This document shows, piece by piece, positions 1 to 4,193 of a DNA stretch of 6,978 nucleotides (position 1 is its first letter; each line of letters begins with the position of its first letter). The notes under the pieces are model-generated. The model was not told the origin of the DNA and did not search any database. It was given only the letters and a program-made list of their open reading frames with translations. A program made the translations under genes and the position numbers. The DNA is from an uncultured Lachnospiraceae bacterium (GTDB taxonomy: Bacteria; Bacillota; Clostridia; Lachnospirales; Lachnospiraceae), in NCBI GenBank assembly GCA_902797565.1, contig CADBTO010000223.1:1-6978 (forward strand). The letters are read 5' to 3'.

Positions 1-269
1 CCGAGCGCCGTCTCCAAAAGTTCCTTCGCATAACCAATCCCGCCTTCCGCGATGTACTGCTGCGCAAGGCAGACCTGGTAGAATTCGTCTATGACGGCAT
101 CTTTCATCGCAGGCGAGATCGACCTGGTATTGGCGATTTCCAGCGTCAGCTCTTCGATCTCATCCTCTTTCAGATGTTTGAAAATATCTGCCGATTTTTC
201 AGGTCCCAGTGTGATCAAAAGGATCGCTGCCTTTTGTACCCCGGTTAAGTTTACTTCTTCGTCCGGCAT
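1..269 (-). CDS. fliG: Flagellar motor switch protein FliG (N-terminal part, cut by window edge)
   Basis: FliG is the rotor protein that sits on the cytoplasmic face of the MS ring, binds FliF through its N-terminal domain, and takes torque from the stator through its C-terminal domain. Only the first 89 codons plus two bases are visible; the frame is open to the edge. The start (MPDEEVNLTGVQKAAILLITLG) continues with EKSADIFKHL and the family-typical EGGIGYAKELLETALG. This is the FliF-binding N-terminal domain; the middle and motor domains are outside the window. The ATG lies 2 nt after the fliF stop. Its Shine-Dalgarno GGGGAG (277-282, 7-nt spacing) is inside the last fliF codons, so translation is probably coupled, which suits two proteins that assemble together. 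Family identity is clear from sequence; completeness of the gene cannot be judged. Confidence 0.95.
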   Translation of the reverse strand, partial: MPDEEVNLTGVQKAAILLITLGPEKSADIFKHLKEDEIEELTLEIANTRSISPAMKDAVIDEFYQVCLAQQYIAEGGIGYAKELLETAL

Positions 270-271
270 AT

Positions 272-1897
272 TTACTCTCCCCAGTCTTCATTCAGCCAGT
301 TCCGAAGGAGGTTCGCCACTGCTTCCGGGCGTTCCGCCACAAATTTCTCGATCAGTACACGAGCCTCCGATTTGTCGTTATAACCAATGTCGTCCAGCTC
401 ATCCATATTCTCCTGGGTCTCACGGAGCAGTTCCTCCACAGAGACCTCTTCTGCCACTTCCTCTTCCTTCTCCTTCCGGAAAGACATCAGGGTCACAAAC
501 CCAAGCAGCAGGAAGATCAGGATCGCAAGGGCAATCTGCAGCCAGTCTGTCCAGTCCCGCCCACCGGTTGATGCATGGAACACCGGTGAGTCGTAGGCGA
601 CAATCTGCACATTCGCTTCCGGAATCCCGGTCGCACGCGACACAACCGTCACCAGATCCGGATCCACCTCAACCTTCGTTTCCTCGGAGTTTTTCGCCTG
701 GAATTCAGCAAAAGTCATCCCCTGGAGCTGTCCGGACTTCTTCATCTGGTCTTCGTCATAAACGATATTGTTTTTTGCCACCACTGAAACATAGGAAGTC
801 TCATAGTTGATGGCACCGGAATTTCCTTCCCGTGTGGTAATCGTCTCATTCGGCAACCGGTCTTCCACGACTTCCGAAGAAGATGATTTTGAATTTCCGT
901 TATCATTGAGCACATAGGTGGTATCATCATTCGATCCCGTCCCCGGCTCCCCTGCCACATCATTTTCTGATTCAGAGTTTTTCTCGCTCCGGCTGTCAAT
1001 GAACCCTTCGGAACGCCCTTCCTCGACCCAGTACCGGTACTCGGTCTCCGTCACCTTATCAAAATTGATGTCCAGGGTCACACTTGCCTGCACATTGTCG
1101 AATACCGGCGCCCCGTTCTCGTTGGTTGCCAGAACCTGCTTGACCTTGTTTTTCGTATAGATCTCTGCAGCCTCCCGCACCTCCATATTGCTGGAAGCCG
1201 CGCTCGAAGCCGTCATCAGCAGCTCATCTCCGCCGGAATACAGGATATTCCCTTCCGTATCAATGATCGTGACTTCCTTGGCATTCTCATTGCCCACAGC
1301 CGTCGCAAGCCCTTTTGCCAGCGCCGCTGCCTGGTCATGGTTCATCGTATCGGAAAGAGTCAGCTGTACGGATACCGACGTATCCTCCTTGCTCGCCTGC
1401 AGCGTTCCATCATCCTTCGGGATACTCAGGGATACCCGTGCCTCTTCCACATTGTTCTGCGCCTCAAGCCCCCGTTCCAGATGATCCTGCAGGTAAACCT
1501 GCCATTTTTTCTGCTTGTCTGCCTCTGTGGTAGTGAAACTTCCGCCTACCACATCATCAATCTTGAACCCGTAATCATTCGTAGGGATGTCATTCTGCGC
1601 CAGCAGCATCCACGCCGCGTTGTAATCCTCTTCATGTATCGTAAATGTCAGCGTCGCATTGGTCTGTTTGTACCAGATGCCCGCCTCATTCAGATACTGC
1701 GCAATCTGGGATGCTTCCTTCGCGTCATTCGCAGTCACCAGTTCCAAATTCGTCGGACGGGTCACTGCATACGCAAGGACACCGATCGCAATGATGACCA
1801 CCGCCACTGCGCTGATGAGCATGGCCTTCTGCCTGGCAGAAAACTTCAGCCACCATTCTACTATACGATTCCAAATATTTTGCACAAAAACCGGCAT
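272..1897 (-). CDS. fliF: Flagellar MS-ring protein FliF
   Basis: FliF forms the MS ring in the cytoplasmic membrane, the base on which the rotor, the flagellar export apparatus and the rod are built. The product is 541 aa, in the normal family range. Visible layout: a short cytoplasmic N-terminus; transmembrane helix at about 25-45; periplasmic ring-building motifs resembling YscJ/FliF (about 49-220); the FliF-specific region with a low-complexity Ser/Asn/Asp-rich stretch typical of the beta-collar part and then a NYETS motif; a second transmembrane helix at about 452-473; an acidic cytoplasmic tail; and a C-terminal helix with FVAERPEAVANLLRNWL, the FliG-binding segment. I chose the ATG at 1897. 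An in-frame GTG at 1909 would add four residues, but the GAGGAG ribosome site overlaps that codon, so it is unlikely to be used. fliG follows after 2 nt. The gap to upstream fliE is 122 nt, the longest inside this operon. Confidence 0.96.
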   Translation of the reverse strand: MPVFVQNIWNRIVEWWLKFSARQKAMLISAVAVVIIAIGVLAYAVTRPTNLELVTANDAKEASQIAQYLNEAGIWYKQTNATLTFTIHEEDYNAAWMLLAQNDIPTNDYGFKIDDVVGGSFTTTEADKQKKWQVYLQDHLERGLEAQNNVEEARVSLSIPKDDGTLQASKEDTSVSVQLTLSDTMNHDQAAALAKGLATAVGNENAKEVTIIDTEGNILYSGGDELLMTASSAASSNMEVREAAEIYTKNKVKQVLATNENGAPVFDNVQASVTLDINFDKVTETEYRYWVEEGRSEGFIDSRSEKNSESENDVAGEPGTGSNDDTTYVLNDNGNSKSSSSEVVEDRLPNETITTREGNSGAINYETSYVSVVAKNNIVYDEDQMKKSGQLQGMTFAEFQAKNSEETKVEVDPDLVTVVSRATGIPEANVQIVAYDSPVFHASTGGRDWTDWLQIALAILIFLLLGFVTLMSFRKEKEEEVAEEVSVEELLRETQENMDELDDIGYNDKSEARVLIEKFVAERPEAVANLLRNWLNEDWGE

Positions 1898-1908
1898 ATC
1901 TCCAACCA

Positions 1909-1914
1909 CTCCTC
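1909..1914 (-). promoter_or_regulatory. fliF ribosome binding site (decides the start)
   Basis: GAGGAG lies 11 nt before the ATG at 1897 and overlaps the alternative GTG at 1909. This favours the ATG start. A second purine run, GGAG (1900-1903), is only 2 nt from the ATG and is too close to serve. Confidence 0.6.
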
Positions 1915-1928
1915 AACCATTTTCTATC

Positions 1929-1948
1929 GATCCGCAAGCTGACGGATC
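1929..1948 (-). other. RNA hairpin upstream of fliF
   Basis: The stem is GATCCG/CGGATC, 6 bp and perfect, plus one possible wobble pair. It ends about 30 nt before the fliF start and about 14 nt before its ribosome site. The lack of a following T-tract argues against a terminator. It could be a processing or stability structure between fliE and fliF, or chance. Confidence 0.4.
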
Positions 1949-1954
1949 CCATCA

Positions 1955-1988
1955 TCCCCTTTGCCCGGCAATACTCCCCTTCTGCCCG
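1955..1988 (-). repeat. Degenerate direct repeat, two copies about 20 nt apart
   Basis: On the mRNA strand, CGGGCAGAAGGGGA (1975-1988) is followed by CGGGCAAAGGGGA (1955-1967). They are identical but for one inserted base. Each copy carries an AGGGGA core. Function is unknown; a protein-binding site on the mRNA is one possibility. Confidence 0.5.
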
Positions 1989-2019
1989 ACGCCAAAGATC
2001 CGGATTTCCGCTATATCAG

Positions 2020-2340
2020 TCAGATCTGCATATTCATGATTGTCTGGTAGCCTTGTACCACCTGTGACCTGATCGCATTGGTATATTGAAGTGCAATGCT
2101 TGCCTTCCGGGCCGCAACCATCACATCATGCGCATTGTCTGAAGCCCCCAGCGCAAACTTGAGCTGTTCTGAATTTGCCTTATTCTGTAGATCATTCGTC
2201 TCATTGACCAGATTCCGCGCCGCATCAAAAATGGTGCCAAAATCTATCTCTGACTCCCTCGGCATGATGCCTGGATCCTGCGGAACCGTCTTATATCCGA
2301 CATTCAACGGTTCGAGTGCCGGAACGATTGCTGTTTGCAT
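2020..2340 (-). CDS. fliE: Flagellar hook-basal body complex protein FliE
   Basis: FliE is a small exported protein that joins the MS ring/export gate to the proximal rod and is among the first substrates of the flagellar type III secretion system. The product is 106 aa, a normal length. The conserved C-terminal half is easy to see: LGASDNAHDVMVAARKAS at about 64-81, then IALQYTNAIRSQVVQGYQTIM and the family-typical end MNMQI. The N-terminal 30 residues are Pro-rich and poorly conserved, as usual for the family. There is no signal peptide, as expected for a type III substrate. The ATG at 2340 has AGGGAG (2351-2356) 10 nt upstream. It lies 37 nt after flgC and is followed by the 122-nt spacer before fliF. 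Confidence 0.95.
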   Translation of the reverse strand: MQTAIVPALEPLNVGYKTVPQDPGIMPRESEIDFGTIFDAARNLVNETNDLQNKANSEQLKFALGASDNAHDVMVAARKASIALQYTNAIRSQVVQGYQTIMNMQI

Positions 2341-2377
2341 TTTCTCGCTACTCCCTATTAAGAACTCCGACTATTTT

Positions 2378-2830
2378 TTACGCGCCTGCCCCAATCCCGA
2401 TTCCGGTCTGCGCCGTAGACTTCAGCGCATCAAAAACCGTCACGTTCGCCTGGTATGCACGCGTCGCATCGATGAGGTTCGTCATCTCCGTGATCGTATT
2501 CACATTGGGATAATGTACGTAGCCATTCTCATCTGCATCCGGATTGGACGGTTCATACGCCATGACGAAATCCGTCTCATAATCCGTATTGACAGAGCGC
2601 ACACGCACCCCGTTCCCCATATAGGTATTCCTGTATTTTTCCAGCGTAGACTTAAAATCCAGATTCGTGGTCTTCTCTTCAAAGATCACATATTTCCTGC
2701 GGTAGGCATCACCGCCATCCTCGCTGTGGGTCGTATTGATGTTTGCAAGGTTCTGCGCGATGGTGTCCATACGGAACCGCTGCGCAGTAAGTCCCGATGC
2801 CACGATATCAAACGATTGGAAAAGGCCCAT
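2378..2830 (-). CDS. flgC: Flagellar basal-body rod protein FlgC
   Basis: FlgC is a proximal rod subunit, exported by the flagellar type III system and assembled after FliE and FlgB. The product is 150 aa, a normal length. The N-terminal rod signature is ASGLTAQRFRMDTIAQNLAN at 11-30. The C-terminal region has EPSNPDADENGYVHYPNVN (93-111) followed by the helix MTNLIDATRAYQANVTVFD, both diagnostic of FlgC. The N- and C-terminal helices pair in the rod. A short Gly/Ala tail (GIGIGAGA) ends the protein. The open frame reaches further upstream to a TTG at 2869, but the ATG at 2830 has an excellent ribosome site and gives the family-typical start MGLFQSFDI. The gap from flgB is 39 nt. Confidence 0.96.
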   Translation of the reverse strand: MGLFQSFDIVASGLTAQRFRMDTIAQNLANINTTHSEDGGDAYRRKYVIFEEKTTNLDFKSTLEKYRNTYMGNGVRVRSVNTDYETDFVMAYEPSNPDADENGYVHYPNVNTITEMTNLIDATRAYQANVTVFDALKSTAQTGIGIGAGA

Positions 2831-2836
2831 CCTGAT

Positions 2837-2843
2837 CCCCCTT
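2837..2843 (-). promoter_or_regulatory. flgC ribosome binding site (decides the start)
   Basis: AAGGGGG lies 6 nt before the ATG at 2830. It rules out the longer frame from TTG 2869, which starts directly at the flgB stop. Confidence 0.75.
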
Positions 2844-2869
2844 CTTGATCTGATCAACCCAGAAGCCAA

Positions 2870-3271
2870 TTATGCCCTGGTCACTGTATCATACCTCGAA
2901 AACTCATTATTCAGAGCCGTCGTCACCGTCTGATACCGCAGTGCCTCACTGGACAGCTCCACATTCTCCGTATCCACATCCACATTGTTGTGATCGATCC
3001 GGTAGGAAAAGCCTGGCGAATCCACATAGAGCTCATACGCCAGCGCTTCATTTTCCGGTGTCCCGACATCCCGAACCGCCTGCGTCAGATTCTTATAGCG
3101 AAGCTTCGTCAGCTCGTCCTCCAGGATGGACTGGAACCGGACATCCTCCCGCTTGTAATAGGGCGTATCCACATTCGCCAGATTGTTCGCAATGACCGTC
3201 TGCCGCATCCAGCTGGCGTCCAGTGCCCGATCCATCACATTGATATATGCAAAATCCTTGGACTGCAACAT
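2870..3271 (-). CDS. flgB: Flagellar basal-body rod protein FlgB
   Basis: FlgB is a proximal rod subunit, secreted by the flagellar export gate and built on FliE. The product is 133 aa, a normal length. It shows the rod-protein signature ANNLANVDTPYYKR at 28-41 and the FlgB-type C-terminal part with DHNNVDVDTENVELSSEALRYQ at about 93-114, followed by an amphipathic helix. There is no Sec signal peptide, as expected for a type III substrate. It is the first gene of the flagellar operon here: flgC, fliE, fliF and fliG follow in the same order as the Bacillus fla/che operon. The ATG at 3271 is preceded by a G-rich Shine-Dalgarno run (3281-3294) and, about 60 nt upstream, a sigma-A-type -10 element. 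codY is the gene upstream. Confidence 0.96.
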   Translation of the reverse strand: MLQSKDFAYINVMDRALDASWMRQTVIANNLANVDTPYYKREDVRFQSILEDELTKLRYKNLTQAVRDVGTPENEALAYELYVDSPGFSYRIDHNNVDVDTENVELSSEALRYQTVTTALNNEFSRYDTVTRA

Positions 3272-3274
3272 ATT

Positions 3275-3294
3275 GGGTTTCCCCCCTCTCCCCT
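3275..3294 (-). promoter_or_regulatory. flgB ribosome binding site, G-rich and partly hairpin-forming
   Basis: Two overlapping Shine-Dalgarno-like runs, AGGGGAG (3288-3294) and AGAGGGGGG (3281-3289), stand upstream of the flgB ATG. The second is 9 nt from the start. Its last Gs can form a short GGG-GAAA-CCC stem-loop (3275-3284) with a GNRA-type tetraloop. The site is strong by sequence; whether the small hairpin matters is unknown. Confidence 0.6.
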
Positions 3295-3301
3295 GGTTTC
3301 A

Positions 3302-3318
3302 TCTTTTGCAAAAAAAGA
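3302..3318 (-). other. Short AU-rich hairpin in the flgB leader
   Basis: TCTTTT and AAAAGA form a 6-bp stem with a 5-nt loop, just downstream of the predicted transcription start. It would be the 5'-terminal structure of the flgB mRNA and might affect stability. It is A/T rich and could be chance. Confidence 0.3.
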
Positions 3319-3328
3319 CGTACAATAC

Positions 3329-3356
3329 ATTATATCTCATGAACAGAAAAAGACAA
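3329..3356 (-). promoter_or_regulatory. Candidate sigma-A-type promoter of the flgB operon
   Basis: The -10 element TATAAT (3329-3334) is a perfect consensus. The -35 element TTGTCT (3351-3356) matches 4 of 6 positions, with a 16-nt spacer. Transcription would start near 3322, leaving a leader of about 50 nt before flgB. The motif is not the flagellar sigma-D/sigma-28 type, as expected for an early operon. It lies between codY and flgB, where no GC-rich terminator is seen, so read-through from codY may add to transcription. Confidence 0.7.
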
Positions 3357-3367
3357 GTAGTAAAATG

Positions 3368-3406
3368 AAAAAATTCAAAAAAATTCAAAAAAATTCAAAA
3401 TTTTTT
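3368..3406 (-). repeat. 10-bp phased A-tract repeats, possible CodY operator/UP element
   Basis: On the plus strand the unit ttcaaaaaaa recurs with an exact 10-bp period (3374-3383, 3384-3393, partial 3394-3400). This gives A-tracts at 3368-3373, 3377-3383, 3387-3393 and 3397-3400, followed by a T-tract. Tracts in step with the DNA helix are expected to bend DNA. They lie about 46 to 78 bp upstream of the predicted flgB start, where an UP element acts. Two overlapping 15-mers (3370-3384 and 3380-3394) match the CodY consensus AATTTTCWGAAAATT at 11 of 15 positions by my count. The AT-richness makes such matches easy by chance. The repeat overlaps the last codons and stop of codY. Confidence 0.6.
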
Positions 3407-4189
3407 CAATTTCTTTATTTCATCCACCAGAAATTCGTTCAATACAATAATATGTGTACCTTTCATCCCGGAAGAACGGGAAGACAGAAGCCCCGCGCTC
3501 TCCAGTTTCTTGAGGCCGTTCACGACGACAGAACGCGTGATCCCCAGCCGGTCCGACAGTTTCGATGCCACAACCAGCCCTTCCCCGCCTCCCAGTTCCG
3601 CAAAAACAGACCGCATCGCCTCCCGTTCGGAATCCGATAACGTTGATAACGCGCAGCGGACATCTACCAGCTTACGCCGCTCCTCATCGGACTCATCAGA
3701 CACGGCACGGATCATTTCAAGCCCAACAACCGTACTGCCATATTCCGCCAGTATGATGTCATCAATGTCATAATGCCTGCCTTCTCTGCAGATGAATAGT
3801 GTCCCAAGCCGCTCCCCCGCGATGAACACCGGTGTAATGATCGCCGCATATACCTCTGCCTCCGCCTCCCCTGCGCCCAGGGTCAGCAGGCTGGCATTTT
3901 CCTTGGTAGAAAGGATTTCCAGCAGGCGCTCCGAAAACAGCTCGTCACAGAATTCCCCCACCGCAGGAATCCGAAGGCCCTGAATGGAAAACTGCGCGCC
4001 TGCTGCCCCGCCTTCCCCAGGTTCTGAGGATCCACCAAGCACCTTTCCCTTCTTGCTCAAAACACAGACAAACGACTCCAGGATCTGGGAAAGCACCTGG
4101 CAGATATCATTAAACACCACAATTGTGGATGCGTTCCCTTGCAAAAGCTTCCCGATCTTCCTGGTCCGATCCAATAGCTCTATCCGCAT
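3395..4189 (-). CDS. codY: GTP-sensing global transcriptional repressor CodY
   Basis: CodY is a cytoplasmic DNA-binding protein that, with GTP and branched-chain amino acids as cofactors, represses stationary-phase genes, amino acid pathways and, in several Firmicutes, motility genes. The product is 264 aa (about 259 in Bacillus). The N-terminus MRIELLDRTRKIGKLLQG is family-typical. A GAF-type effector domain follows, with the conserved GERLGTLFICR at 125-135 and ILAEYGSTVVGLEMIR at 146-161. The C-terminal winged helix-turn-helix holds ASKLSDRLGITRSVVVNGLK (208-227), then KLESAGLLSSRSSGMKGTHI. The effector pocket region (about 53-75) is Gly/Ala rich and unlike the Bacillus protein as I remember it. 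The ATG at 4189 lies 4 nt after the topA stop with GAGG 9 nt upstream; an in-frame GTG at 4204 would add five residues inside topA and is less likely. Translation is probably coupled to topA. Confidence 0.96.
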   Translation of the reverse strand: MRIELLDRTRKIGKLLQGNASTIVVFNDICQVLSQILESFVCVLSKKGKVLGGSSEPGEGGAAGAQFSIQGLRIPAVGEFCDELFSERLLEILSTKENASLLTLGAGEAEAEVYAAIITPVFIAGERLGTLFICREGRHYDIDDIILAEYGSTVVGLEMIRAVSDESDEERRKLVDVRCALSTLSDSEREAMRSVFAELGGGEGLVVASKLSDRLGITRSVVVNGLKKLESAGLLSSRSSGMKGTHIIVLNEFLVDEIKKLKKF

Positions 4190-4193
4190 CTCC

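Larger units (their letters stand above)
1898..2019 (-). other. fliE-fliF intergenic spacer with hairpin and GGA-rich repeats
   Basis: This 122-nt spacer is far longer than the other gaps in the flagellar operon (37, 39 and 2 nt). On the mRNA strand it holds a perfect 6-bp hairpin (GATCCG at 1943-1948 with CGGATC at 1929-1934, extendable by a T-G pair, loop of 6-8 nt). A second CGGATC copy at 1997-2002 could compete for the same partner. It also holds a degenerate direct repeat of CGGGCA..AGGGGA and several GGA trinucleotides. No U-run follows the hairpin, so it does not look like an intrinsic terminator. No convincing small gene is present. An RNA stability, processing or translation-control element is possible but unproven. 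Confidence 0.45.

Noticed and set aside
91..810. Long plus-strand frame of 239 codons opposite fliG and fliF
   Set aside because: It is antisense to two well-identified genes and has low-complexity Ser/Pro-rich translation, as expected from the reverse strand of conserved coding sequence.
1725..1955. Minus-strand frame opening in the fliE-fliF spacer and running into fliF
   Set aside because: It is out of frame with fliF, its purine-rich upstream run touches the ATG too closely for a ribosome site, and the translation has no recognisable family features. It is a shadow of fliF.
1898..2019. c-di-GMP (GEMM) riboswitch before fliF
   Set aside because: The spacer lacks the conserved core sequences I know for GEMM-I or GEMM-II, although some GGGCAAA-like text is present.
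3093..3311. Minus-strand frame starting in the flgB leader and overlapping flgB
   Set aside because: The overlap with a clearly real flgB is long, the product is not family-like, and the start has no separate ribosome site at a good distance.
3363..3415. Intrinsic terminator for codY from the long A/T runs
   Set aside because: The only possible stem (GAAAAAATT with AATTTTTTC) is entirely A-T apart from its end pair, and no GC-rich stem precedes the T-run. It is better explained as phased A-tracts.
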